NCBI RefSeq assembly: GCF_000069185.1
Contig: NC_010397.1
Coordinates: 1,736,001-1,800,000 of the forward strand
Direction of reading: 5' to 3'
DNA length: 64,000 nucleotides
Origin: Mycobacteroides abscessus ATCC 19977
GTDB taxonomy: Bacteria; Actinomycetota; Actinomycetes; Mycobacteriales; Mycobacteriaceae
Of this stretch, positions 26,324 through 33,667 are shown one piece after another (the stretch's first letter is position 1; each line of letters opens with the position of its first letter). The notes beneath the pieces are model-generated. The model did not search any database. It was not told where the DNA came from and saw only the letters and a program-made list of their open reading frames with translations. A program made the translations under genes and the position numbers.

Positions 26324-26502
26324 AGGAATTTTCTGTGGATGATCAGGTTCGGCAGATGATCGAGCGCCTGACACGCGAGGCGGACCGCCTTGATGCGGAC
26401 AGCTCTGCGCGGATAGCAGCGTTTCATCGCGACGAAACACGCCAGGCCAAGAAACGTAGAGAAGCCCATCTCATTGCCGCCGGCCGACGAATACACAACT
26501 GA
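26320..26502 (+). CDS. Small helical charged protein
   Basis: A 60-residue protein, almost all predicted helix with alternating acidic and basic residues (MIERLTREADRLDADSSARI). Not recognised. ATGA overlap with the upstream HTH gene implies co-translation. Confidence 0.65.
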   Translation: MKEFSVDDQVRQMIERLTREADRLDADSSARIAAFHRDETRQAKKRREAHLIAAGRRIHN

Positions 26503-26514
26503 ATAACCCCCGAA

Positions 26515-26553
26515 CGCTGGGGCGGGACATCTTGGCGGAAGACCGCCCCAGCG
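26515..26553 (+). terminator. Perfect 11-bp hairpin without T tract
   Basis: CGCTGGGGCGG (26515-26525) and CCGCCCCAGCG (26543-26553) are perfect complements around 17 bases. It lies in the 81-base gap before the secreted-protein gene and could reduce read-through from the early operon. Confidence 0.6.
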
Positions 26554-26583
26554 CCACTGCAACCAACACCTTGGAGGTGTGGC

Positions 26584-26892
26584 GTGTTCAAGCATAGATC
26601 CATCACGGCGGTAGCCGTAACAGTCCTAGCGGTTTCATGTGCTCCACCAGCCCACGCGGACTCGGCTCAAGACCTAGCCGAAAAGTACGGCATCTCGGTG
26701 TGCCGCAGTCTGGACGCTGATCCCACGATCGATGGGGTTCTCAACACCGGGATATCACTCACCAAAAAAGCGAACATCGACCCGTATGTAGCGGGACAAG
26801 TGTTGGCATACAGCGCCATCTGGTTTTGCCCCACGCACATCACTCTCTTGAAGCGGTTCGCCGACTACTACAAGGGAGGGCGAGAAGCATGA
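26584..26892 (+). CDS. Secreted DUF732-like protein
   Basis: A 102-residue precursor with a clear signal peptide (hydrophobic 9-20, cleavage likely after AHA at residues 23-25). The mature 77 residues have the two-Cys, helical DUF732 pattern common in mycobacterial exported proteins. GTG at 26584 follows GGAGGTGT. A secreted host-like protein inside the early operon is unusual for a phage and suggests it acts at the cell envelope. Confidence 0.72.
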   Translation: MFKHRSITAVAVTVLAVSCAPPAHADSAQDLAEKYGISVCRSLDADPTIDGVLNTGISLTKKANIDPYVAGQVLAYSAIWFCPTHITLLKRFADYYKGGREA

Positions 26893-27236
26893 ACCCCAGT
26901 GGTTTCCATCTTCATTGTGATGGTGCATATCCGTTGCCGCCGTTGAAGATTTACGGGCCTAGAGCTGCTGGAACTCGCAACGTTCTTGACTGCATCGCAG
27001 AGATGGATTTGGAGGACATCGAGGAGATGTTGGCCTCTGTCCGTAGCCAACTACCCAACCCGGAGTCGGTGTTGTGGCGGTACGACAAGTGCGAGTTGGA
27101 GACCTACACGGCGCTAAGCGCTGAACTCAAGGTCAACCCACGGGCATTGAATGCCGAACTCAAGCACGGATGCGAATTCAACTGGGACTCAGATGGCCCC
27201 GAGTATTCCGAAGATGAAGAAGGGGAGGCGGCGTGA
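26889..27236 (+). CDS. Unknown acidic early protein
   Basis: A 115-residue protein with an acidic C terminus (DSDGPEYSEDEEGE) and a helical centre (MDLEDIEEMLASVRSQL). Not recognised. Overlaps both neighbours by one to four bases. Confidence 0.68.
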   Translation: MNPSGFHLHCDGAYPLPPLKIYGPRAAGTRNVLDCIAEMDLEDIEEMLASVRSQLPNPESVLWRYDKCELETYTALSAELKVNPRALNAELKHGCEFNWDSDGPEYSEDEEGEAA

Positions 27237-27388
27237 TGTTCGCCCTACTCATAGCTGTATGCGCGATCGTCTTCCTTGCAGTCATTCTCGGCGGGCTTGG
27301 GCTTGGCGGGTGGGCGATGTGGGAGTGCTGGAAAACCGCACACCGTCCTGGCTATCAGTCCCCGCTAGTGCACGGTTGGGAGGACTGA
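27236..27388 (+). CDS. Single-pass small membrane protein
   Basis: A 50-residue protein whose first 30 residues are a continuous hydrophobic segment (ALLIAVCAIVFLAVILGGLG) followed by a short polar tail. It starts in TGATG overlap with the previous gene and ends in the same way, so it is part of the coupled run. Function unknown. Confidence 0.65.
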   Translation: MFALLIAVCAIVFLAVILGGLGLGGWAMWECWKTAHRPGYQSPLVHGWED

Positions 27389-27564
27389 TGCGCGAGCTAT
27401 TCACGTTCCCAATCTGCCACGCACACCAAGTGTTCCACCCATGTAGGCCGTGCGAGAGGGAGCAGGCCCGTAACCAGGTCAAGAACTGGACCGCTATCGG
27501 GTGGCTGCTCACGTTCTCGGTGTTTTTCATGGTCGTTCTATGGTACTCGGCAGGTGGGCGATGA
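27388..27564 (+). CDS. Small membrane protein with CxxH/CxxC motif
   Basis: A 58-residue protein: a Cys/His-rich N terminus (CHAHQVFHPCRPC), then one C-terminal membrane helix (IGWLLTFSVFFMVVLWY). The metal-binding look of the N terminus with a membrane anchor is unusual. I chose the ATG at 27388 that overlaps the preceding stop. Confidence 0.65.
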   Translation: MRELFTFPICHAHQVFHPCRPCEREQARNQVKNWTAIGWLLTFSVFFMVVLWYSAGGR

Positions 27565-27791
27565 ACATCCGAGAACTAGGCGCCGTGGACCAGCTGTTCG
27601 CGGCAGCCAACGACCACCTTTCCGAAGCGGTGATCACCGTGAAGGAAATGGTTGATGCACATGGACCAGAAGAGGTGTGGGACAGATTCATCCGTGTGCT
27701 GACCGAACGTATTGAAGCAGGCGATTCGGATATCAAGACCATCGTCCATATTCACGCTACAGCGTTGATCCGGTTAGCGAGGCAGTCATGA
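27561..27791 (+). CDS. Small helical acidic protein
   Basis: A 76-residue, mainly helical protein (VDQLFAAANDHLSEAVITVK). Not recognised. ATGA overlap with the gene before it; the longer frame from 27501 is antisense-like N-terminal sequence and was dropped. Confidence 0.66.
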   Translation: MNIRELGAVDQLFAAANDHLSEAVITVKEMVDAHGPEEVWDRFIRVLTERIEAGDSDIKTIVHIHATALIRLARQS

Positions 27792-27937
27792 GCCTGTATG
27801 AATTCCACTGGCGCAATGGTGTATCCGAAGAGCTGTATGGCGATAGTGCTGCCGACGCTCTCGTCCGTGCTGGTTATGGAAGTGGCGCACTAGCCGCGCT
27901 CGACTACTACGAAGAGAAGCGGGGGGCGTCACAGTGA
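27788..27937 (+). CDS. Very small unknown protein (49 aa)
   Basis: Open frame from ATG 27788 (in ATGA overlap) to TGA 27935. The product starts MSLYEFHWRNG and ends EEKRGASQ. It fits tightly between neighbours, which is the main support for it being real. Confidence 0.6.
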   Translation: MSLYEFHWRNGVSEELYGDSAADALVRAGYGSGALAALDYYEEKRGASQ

Positions 27938-28131
27938 GGGATCAAATCATTGCCGTCATGGTTGTAGCTGTCCTCGCCCTGATGATCGCATGGCAGACAT
28001 CCGATACTCGGGAGTGGCGTAAGGAAAACAAGGCCCTGCGCCGTGAAATCGCCCGCCTGTCAAAGCATCCCTCTACCTATGAGCCTGAACCACTCCCGTA
28101 TATGCAGAGGTTGTATGCGGACGATGAGTAG
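27934..28131 (+). CDS. Small membrane-anchored protein
   Basis: A 65-residue protein with one N-terminal membrane helix (IAVMVVAVLALMIAWQT) and a charged cytosolic tail (WRKENKALRREIARLSK) that looks like a short coiled coil. This topology resembles Rz-like or lambda Ea-type small proteins, but the position is not a lysis cassette. GTG start overlaps the previous stop. Confidence 0.65.
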   Translation: MRDQIIAVMVVAVLALMIAWQTSDTREWRKENKALRREIARLSKHPSTYEPEPLPYMQRLYADDE

Positions 28132-28321
28132 GTACACGATCAATCATGACGAGGCCGATGCGCGGGTGTTGTTGATGTGCGCGGAAATGCTCAAGCACCT
28201 TGACCTAGCCGGCCGTGGCGGTGTTGATGTGTCCGCTTCTATTGCCGAGGTTATGGCCAGGCGTGATGAAGTGTTGCGTTCCAGGGGTATTGAGCCGAAC
28301 GGGCAGGGGACATGCAAATGA
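28124..28321 (+). CDS. Small unknown early protein
   Basis: A 65-residue protein (MSRYTINHDEADARVLLMCA). Not recognised. It overlaps the end of the previous gene by eight bases and the start of the next by four. Confidence 0.6.
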   Translation: MSRYTINHDEADARVLLMCAEMLKHLDLAGRGGVDVSASIAEVMARRDEVLRSRGIEPNGQGTCK

Positions 28322-28461
28322 GTGGGTTGAGTGATGCGCAGCGCGGGGCGCTCAAGAGTTGCTTGGAAGAGATCTATTTCGGGTACGGCGAGAAGGATTG
28401 GGAACGCCTCGCTGGTGAAGCTACTGATCGGATCGCGTCTGCGGTGAGGACGGCGTCATGA
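28318..28461 (+). CDS. Very small unknown protein (47 aa)
   Basis: ATG 28318 to TGA 28459; begins MSGLSDAQRGALKSC. Helical and amphipathic. Supported by the four-base overlaps on both sides and consistent frame use. Confidence 0.58.
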   Translation: MSGLSDAQRGALKSCLEEIYFGYGEKDWERLAGEATDRIASAVRTAS

Positions 28462-28592
28462 GCGACTACATCAAGGATGTTCTTAAAGACGCTATCGAGG
28501 AAGAGCTTTCGTTGGGTGGTGATGCGGGGACTGTGATGGCCCGTATCGGTGAGGTGTTGTCAGAAGAGGGCTACAGGGTGGTGGCGTTGTGA
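28458..28592 (+). CDS. Very small acidic protein (44 aa)
   Basis: ATG 28458 to TGA 28590; begins MSDYIKDVLKDAIEEELS. Both junctions are stop-start overlaps. Not recognised. Confidence 0.58.
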   Translation: MSDYIKDVLKDAIEEELSLGGDAGTVMARIGEVLSEEGYRVVAL

Positions 28593-29791
28593 AGCTGGAA
28601 CCGACCGAAGCGCAGCGGAAAGCCATGAGGCACATAGCGGGGATTCGGCTCGATGCAGCCGCGCACCACCGCTTTAAGCCTGATCCTGAAGAGTTCCTTA
28701 CTGAGCTAATCGCTGCCGCTAACAGCATCCCTGAGGGGCCACCTGTTGGCACCATCGCACGACGACCAGACGGGGAGTGGATTGCATGGCGCACCGAAGA
28801 CGGTTGGGGGTACCGGTTCATCGGGGATGAGGAACCGAACGAATGGCCTCCCGGTAGTAGCATCGCCGACTTTTGGCCGCAGATCCGCCCCGACGAGTGG
28901 CCCGAACAAGTAGGGTTGGATTGGTTCCCACCTGGCGAAGAGCCGATTGTGCCTCGGCCCGACCCAACAGCACAACAGGAACCGGGGGCGTTCAACCGCT
29001 TTCCGGGAATTGAGAATCCCACCACCTCCGACTACATCGGGGCGGCTGTTGCCGATGAGCAGCTGAAGTTGGTGTTCGCTCTCCGCGATGTGCGTAAAGA
29101 GCGGGGTCTGGAAATAGCGGAAGTGGCAGAGGCCGCAGACGTGCCCGCCTCTGAGATCTCCATGTTTGAGAGCGGTTCGAGTAATCCGACTTTGTCGTTG
29201 GTTCGCCGTTACGCCAAGGCGGTGGGGGCGGTTTTCACGGTTGATGTGCGTAAGTGGGAAGACACTCAGCCACAACGGGAACCGGCGCTACGCGAACGGT
29301 TTCCCGAGCAGGCATCGGCTTACGTGGCCGACCCCGAGTTAGCCGAGGTTGACGATGAACCACTCCCATCCGGGTCACTGATCACCCCCAAGCCCCGTAC
29401 ACCCCGTGTCGTTGACCGTCTAGGGGTAGACGAGCAGGGATCACGGTGGCGGGATGAGAACGGATTAATCCACTCGTTCACGGAGGGTGCAGACGGTGGG
29501 CGATGGAAGACGCAGATTGGTGGGTCCTGGTACCCGTGGGCGAAGGGTGTAGTGCCGCATGGCGGCGAGTACACCGAAATCCTTGAGCCCCGTGTACTAG
29601 CCAGCCTGGCCTATAACGAGGCGCGCGAGGGCGCGGTGTGGAGCATCGTCACCAAAGCGGGGGTTAGGCGCCTGTTTCAGTGTCAATCCGACAGGTGGCA
29701 CACGCGACTCGACCTTCCTGGTACGCACTGGACACTATGCGAGAACTTCGGTGACGGCCCCTACACCGAAGTTCTCGGTGATCCCTCATGA
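28589..29791 (+). CDS. Large early protein with a central XRE HTH
   Basis: A 400-residue protein. The N-terminal 130 residues are unrecognised and rich in Trp, Glu and Pro. Residues about 160-215 form an XRE helix-turn-helix (IAEVAEAADVPASEISMFESGSSNP region). The C-terminal part (about 275-400) has repeated Trp-containing beta-like segments (GGSWYPWAKG). It is plausibly a DNA-binding regulator with a sensor or decoy domain; no known family is recognised. Confidence 0.7.
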   Translation: MKLEPTEAQRKAMRHIAGIRLDAAAHHRFKPDPEEFLTELIAAANSIPEGPPVGTIARRPDGEWIAWRTEDGWGYRFIGDEEPNEWPPGSSIADFWPQIRPDEWPEQVGLDWFPPGEEPIVPRPDPTAQQEPGAFNRFPGIENPTTSDYIGAAVADEQLKLVFALRDVRKERGLEIAEVAEAADVPASEISMFESGSSNPTLSLVRRYAKAVGAVFTVDVRKWEDTQPQREPALRERFPEQASAYVADPELAEVDDEPLPSGSLITPKPRTPRVVDRLGVDEQGSRWRDENGLIHSFTEGADGGRWKTQIGGSWYPWAKGVVPHGGEYTEILEPRVLASLAYNEAREGAVWSIVTKAGVRRLFQCQSDRWHTRLDLPGTHWTLCENFGDGPYTEVLGDPS

Positions 29792-29916
29792 CTCGTGGTG
29801 TCCGTATGTCCGATTGGCTCGCAACCGATTACCGGCGTCTGTCTGATCCTGGTCCTGCTGTTCCTGACTGGTTTTGGGTTGATGACGAGTACGACGAGAA
29901 GGGGAACCCGCGGTGA
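29788..29916 (+). CDS. Very small unknown protein (42 aa)
   Basis: ATG 29788 to TGA 29914, starting MTRGVRMSDWLATDYRR and with an acidic, aromatic C terminus. It bridges two larger genes with four-base overlaps. Confidence 0.58.
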   Translation: MTRGVRMSDWLATDYRRLSDPGPAVPDWFWVDDEYDEKGNPR

Positions 29917-30410
29917 GTGAGACGGCTAGAGCGGCGGTTGCTTATCTTGCCGCACTGAACGTGTTGGGCAAGGCCGCGCCGGCCGCGAAAGAAGCAGTGA
30001 AGGCTGAGCTTGTCCAGGGCGACGGACTGGCCGGGTTTATTGACGGACACAAGGTCGGCACCGCCACATGGGTCACCTCGAACCGTGTCGCCACAGTCGC
30101 CGACGAAGCGGGATTTGTGCAGTGGGTCAAAGACCACTGCGGCGAAACCGAAATCGTTGAGGTTGTGCGCGAAGCGTTCCGCAAGCACCTGTTAGTCAAT
30201 GCCCTTGAGCAGGACGGCCAAGTGTGGCTGCGCGGCGAGGTATGCCCTTATGTGGTGTTCGAACAACTCAAAGAGCCCTACGTGAAGATCACCCCCACTA
30301 AGGATGCCGCCGAGATCGTGTCAAACGCACTCGCCAGTGGGCGGCTATCGCTTGACGGAACCGTGAAAGCCCTGGAATCCAACATTATTGATGCGGAGGT
30401 TGAATCATGA
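29913..30410 (+). CDS. Unknown protein upstream of the Erf gene
   Basis: A 165-residue protein. The N terminus is Ala-rich helical; residues 30-150 look like a mixed alpha/beta domain. Its tight coupling to the annealing protein gene suggests a role in recombination or replication, for instance as a partner protein, but nothing in its sequence shows a nuclease site. Not recognised. Confidence 0.7.
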   Translation: MSETARAAVAYLAALNVLGKAAPAAKEAVKAELVQGDGLAGFIDGHKVGTATWVTSNRVATVADEAGFVQWVKDHCGETEIVEVVREAFRKHLLVNALEQDGQVWLRGEVCPYVVFEQLKEPYVKITPTKDAAEIVSNALASGRLSLDGTVKALESNIIDAEVES

Positions 30411-31045
30411 CCACCATCTACCAAGCGCTATCCGAGGTGATGAAGGATGTCGGAGCCGTCCGCAAGGGTGAGCGGAACCAGCAGCAAGGCTTCTCATTCC
30501 GCGGGATCGATGCAGTCACATCGGCGGTGTATCCAGCTCTCACGAAGCACGGCGTGATCGTTGTACCGAAGGTCTTGGACTACGAGTACGGGACTGTTGA
30601 GGTGGGCCGCAACCGCACCCTCATGGGGCATGCACGGCTGACAGTAGAGTTCACCTGGTATGGACCAGATGGTGACTCGATCACCTCTGTCGCCGCAGCA
30701 GAGTCAATGGATGCCGGCGACAAAGCTACCGCTAAAGCGCACTCAGTGGCTTTCCGTACTGCAATGCTACAAACCCTCTGCCTACCAACGGATGAGCCGG
30801 ACCCAGACTCACAGGTGTATGAGAGGTCATCGGCACCCCCAGAGCGCACCGACGTAGACGACGCACTCGACGAGCTCGCCGCGGCCTGCACCGAGAACGG
30901 GTGGGACCAACGTGAGACCGCAGGGAAGTTCTTCTCTGAGCATGGCAAGCCCCCGCGGCAGTGCACCGCAGATGTGATCCGCAAGTTCATTGGCGATTTG
31001 ATCAAGCCTCACCCCGCGGAGCGAGCGGAGGCCGCTAGTGCCTAG
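30407..31045 (+). CDS. Erf-family single-strand annealing recombinase
   Basis: A 212-residue protein of the Erf family, which anneals complementary DNA strands in phage recombination and genome circularisation. The family block is visible: GFSFRGIDAVTSAVYPALTKHG (about 28-49), a strand-rich middle, and the KATAKAHSVAFRTAMLQTLCLP block near residue 105-126. The C-terminal 80 residues are variable and helical. It would work with a host or phage exonuclease; none is recognised next to it. Confidence 0.88.
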   Translation: MTTIYQALSEVMKDVGAVRKGERNQQQGFSFRGIDAVTSAVYPALTKHGVIVVPKVLDYEYGTVEVGRNRTLMGHARLTVEFTWYGPDGDSITSVAAAESMDAGDKATAKAHSVAFRTAMLQTLCLPTDEPDPDSQVYERSSAPPERTDVDDALDELAAACTENGWDQRETAGKFFSEHGKPPRQCTADVIRKFIGDLIKPHPAERAEAASA

Positions 31046-31463
31046 GCCGGATATCGGGGATGTGCGCGCCGGCCTGCTAACAGTGAAGCAGGCGGCCAGG
31101 ATCCGAGGATGTAAACCCAAATATCTTGAGCAGTTGGTATGGCAGGCGGTAAAGGCGGATGTCCTGGAACGGGATGGGGCCTGTGTTATCTGCTCCCGCC
31201 CGGACGGGGTGTTGGACGTTCACCACCGCATGGCCCGCGGGAGCGGCGGAACTTCCGTGGCCCATATCGCTTTCGGTATGGCCAATCTGATCACTTTATG
31301 CAGAGAGCACCACATGTGGGTGGAGGGTAACCCCGACGAGGCTCGCGAGCATGGCTGGAAGTTAGACCATGGCGACACCCTGCCGGCGGATCTTGAGGTT
31401 CTGAGGTTCGGCGCAACAGTCCGTCTCTTTGACGACGGCTCTTTCTTGGCGGTGGTGGCGTGA
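31038..31463 (+). CDS. HNH endonuclease with N-terminal HTH-like segment
   Basis: A 141-residue protein. Residues 12-40 (LTVKQAARIRGCKPKYLEQL) could bind DNA. An HNH core follows with CVIC (about 53-56), DVHH (about 64-67), the N of ANLITLC and REHH. GTG start overlaps the Erf gene by eight bases. In the early region such nucleases may be homing-type or recombination-associated; a separate HNH gene beside the terminase is listed at 49692. Confidence 0.82.
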   Translation: MPRPDIGDVRAGLLTVKQAARIRGCKPKYLEQLVWQAVKADVLERDGACVICSRPDGVLDVHHRMARGSGGTSVAHIAFGMANLITLCREHHMWVEGNPDEAREHGWKLDHGDTLPADLEVLRFGATVRLFDDGSFLAVVA

Positions 31464-31876
31464 TGGCAACGTTTGATCCGCTGAATGTGGAGGCCGCTCT
31501 TCAGGGATATCCGGTGTCGTTGTCAAAACCGGATCGTGTGGTGGCGGCGAAAGCCCTAACCGCTCAAGGGTTGTCCGGGACAGAGGTGGCGCGCCGACTG
31601 AATGTTACCGACCGCCAGATCGAGCGGTATAAGGCTGAGCCGATGCCTGAACCTGAAGGCCCTCCAGAGGTGGATTACGAGTTCTGCGGCAACGAAAACG
31701 TTTTGGTTCGTAAAGCCACCGAGTTGATCCGGTCTCTGCGAACCAAGGATCACTTGGAGGTGTTGGGGGATTGTGTGGACTTCTGTGCCTGGCATCCGGG
31801 TGTAGCGGCACAGGTTATGTGTGCGTTGGCGTTGTGGGCTGATTCGGGGGAGTGGGCGTTGGGGAGGTCGGCGTGA
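31460..31876 (+). CDS. HTH protein, probable transcription or replication accessory factor
   Basis: A 138-residue protein with a helix-turn-helix at about residues 28-58 (VVAAKALTAQGLSGTEVARR, then RQIERYK). The C terminus is helical with Cys and Trp residues. The GTG at 31460 or the ATG at 31463 is the start. Between nuclease and replication genes, a role in early DNA metabolism control is plausible. Confidence 0.7.
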   Translation: MMATFDPLNVEAALQGYPVSLSKPDRVVAAKALTAQGLSGTEVARRLNVTDRQIERYKAEPMPEPEGPPEVDYEFCGNENVLVRKATELIRSLRTKDHLEVLGDCVDFCAWHPGVAAQVMCALALWADSGEWALGRSA

Positions 31877-32025
31877 CTGTTTGGCCTACCTACCACTTCT
31901 GCCGTTGTGGTCATCAGAGATACCAGCATAACGGTCAATCAGCTGAGTGTTACGGGGCTTTGGATGACGGTGTGACCCTTTGTGATTGCGGAGGGTTTGT
32001 TGAAGACAAGAAGGAATGCGCATGA
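31873..32025 (+). CDS. Small Cys-rich zinc-ribbon-like protein (50 aa)
   Basis: GTG 31873 to TGA 32023. The protein has CRCGH near the start and CDCGG near the end, with another Cys between, as in a treble-clef or ribbon. It overlaps both neighbours by four bases. Confidence 0.65.
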   Translation: MTVWPTYHFCRCGHQRYQHNGQSAECYGALDDGVTLCDCGGFVEDKKECA

Positions 32026-32282
32026 GCGAGCCTAAGAACGCCAATGAGATCATCACGCAAGCCGCGATCAGATGGTACGGCCCCGCCTTCACCCTTGGCA
32101 GCGCCGGATTTGGTGGCTTCATCCTTGAAGAACTGAAGGCCAACGGATACGCAGTAGTAGAACTACCGAGATCCCTGCCGGTAACACCGGAGGTGCAATC
32201 CGGGTGTGAGCACACATGCCTTATTGGGTCTGATCTTCTCGCCGCTGCTGCTGCGGCTGCACGTGATTCGGAGGAGCGATGA
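32022..32282 (+). CDS. Small unknown early protein
   Basis: An 86-residue protein with a Gly-rich middle (FTLGSAGFGGFILEELKANG) and Ala-rich C terminus. Not recognised. ATG 32022 overlaps the previous stop; ATG 32016 is possible but two codons longer. Confidence 0.65.
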   Translation: MSEPKNANEIITQAAIRWYGPAFTLGSAGFGGFILEELKANGYAVVELPRSLPVTPEVQSGCEHTCLIGSDLLAAAAAAARDSEER

Positions 32283-33382
32283 GCGACCTGCGGGAAGGGC
32301 TACTTTTTCCCAACCTCCTAACCCGTTCTGAACGTCGTGAATTGGATCGCGAACCAGAGCCCAGATTCCTGTATCAGAGCATGGGCGCGGGGTGGCAGTC
32401 GACGGCTATAGCGCTCTTAGCGGCGCAGGGGGTCATTGAGAAGCCCCGGTTTGCGGTATTCGCCGATACCGGCTGGGAGCCACCGGAGGTATACGCGCAT
32501 CTCGCTCGTCTAGATGAGGAGGTGTTGGCGCCGGCTGGGATAGCCCTGGTGCGCGTTCGGGCAGGGAGTATCTACGACGAGGCTTTGGACCCCCACTTTC
32601 CAAGATCCCTGCCGTTGTACACGAGGGACCCAAAGACTGGCGAGCCAGGCGGTATTACCAGCCGGGCCTGCACAACCAACTTCAAGATGATCGCCATCTA
32701 TCGGTGGTTGCGTGAGCAGTTGGGAGCCAAGGTAAGCGAGGGGTCCTGCACTTTCTGTAGCGGCGAGGGGCAGCGCAATGCCCCCTGGTTGGTGAAGTAT
32801 GGACACGAAAAACCCTGGGGTATCTGCTCGGTCTGCCGGGGGACTGGCACTGTCCGGAAGGTTGGCGCGCCACCACAAGGGGTGTGGGCGCGCAGCTACG
32901 TGGGCTTCTCTGCTGATGAGATGGGCCGGATATCGCCGTCGCGCGTGTCCTACGCCTTCGACACTTTCCCTTTGGTTGGCAGGGATCAAAACGGCGAGGT
33001 TGTGCCGCCTGATCTTTCAATGTCTCGGCACGACTGCGGTGAGTACAACACGCGTCACGGATTCCCTGAGGTGATGAAGTCGGCGTGTATCGGCTGTCCG
33101 TGGCATTCGGACGCTGAGTGGATCCGCATCAAACAAGATGAGCGGCAGTGGCAGCAGGTTGTTGATCTGGACCGCAGTATCCGAAACACCCCCGGTTTAG
33201 ACAACGAAGCCTTTCTCCATAAGAGCCGCATTCCTATTGAGGATGTGACTTTCGAGTCGGCGGATGACGTTGAGCGTCCCAGCTGCTCTCCGTACGGATG
33301 CCGTAGCGGGCTGGATACCGATTCCGTGGCACCGCCCTCGCTTTTCGATGACGACTGGATCGATCTAGAGGAGACCGCATGA
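32279..33382 (+). CDS. PP-loop / PAPS-reductase-like protein with zinc ribbon
   Basis: A 367-residue member of the adenine-nucleotide alpha-hydrolase superfamily, often labelled phosphoadenosine phosphosulfate reductase in phages. The PP-loop is SMGAGWQSTA (about 32-41), with the FADTGWEPPEVY strand-loop after it. A DnaJ-like ribbon is inserted (CTFC, then CSVCRGTG, about 160-190), and a CIGCPWH motif lies near residue 273. Phage homologues are of unsettled function; candidates are sulfur or base modification of nucleic acid. ATGA overlaps couple it to the genes on both sides. Confidence 0.8.
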   Translation: MSDLREGLLFPNLLTRSERRELDREPEPRFLYQSMGAGWQSTAIALLAAQGVIEKPRFAVFADTGWEPPEVYAHLARLDEEVLAPAGIALVRVRAGSIYDEALDPHFPRSLPLYTRDPKTGEPGGITSRACTTNFKMIAIYRWLREQLGAKVSEGSCTFCSGEGQRNAPWLVKYGHEKPWGICSVCRGTGTVRKVGAPPQGVWARSYVGFSADEMGRISPSRVSYAFDTFPLVGRDQNGEVVPPDLSMSRHDCGEYNTRHGFPEVMKSACIGCPWHSDAEWIRIKQDERQWQQVVDLDRSIRNTPGLDNEAFLHKSRIPIEDVTFESADDVERPSCSPYGCRSGLDTDSVAPPSLFDDDWIDLEETA

Positions 33383-33522
33383 CCGACCTTTGTTCCTGCG
33401 GCCACGATCTCGATGAGCATCAACGTCACTACGGCACTTGTAAAGCCACTATCCCTGGTTCTTTTGAGCCTCTTTACCGGTACTGCCCTTGTGGGGGATT
33501 TGATAGGAGTGACGATGAGTGA
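33379..33522 (+). CDS. Small zinc-ribbon-like protein (47 aa)
   Basis: ATG 33379 to TGA 33520; CSCGHDL near the start and CPCGGF near the end, with Cys and His between. It resembles the 31873 protein in layout. Coupled to the PP-loop gene by a four-base overlap. Confidence 0.65.
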   Translation: MTDLCSCGHDLDEHQRHYGTCKATIPGSFEPLYRYCPCGGFDRSDDE

Positions 33523-33667
33523 CGAGCGTCTGGATTCCTTGGCGAAAGAACTCTGCGAGAAGCGTTCTGTGTCCGCGCCGCTGCGATGGGATTCGCTCAC
33601 ATCTGACCAGAAAGACACATGGCGGCGGATGGCTGCGCAGCGCCTCAACGACCAGGAGGCGGTGTAG
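33515..33667 (+). CDS. Small unknown protein (50 aa)
   Basis: ATG 33515 overlaps the previous stop by eight bases. The product (MSDERLDSLAKELCEKR) is helical and charged, with a Trp-containing C-terminal helix. Not recognised. Confidence 0.62.
   Translation: MSDERLDSLAKELCEKRSVSAPLRWDSLTSDQKDTWRRMAAQRLNDQEAV

Noticed and set aside
27934..28131. Holin or Rz-like lysis gene
   Set aside because: The single helix plus coiled coil is compatible, but there is no endolysin nearby and the place is the early operon.
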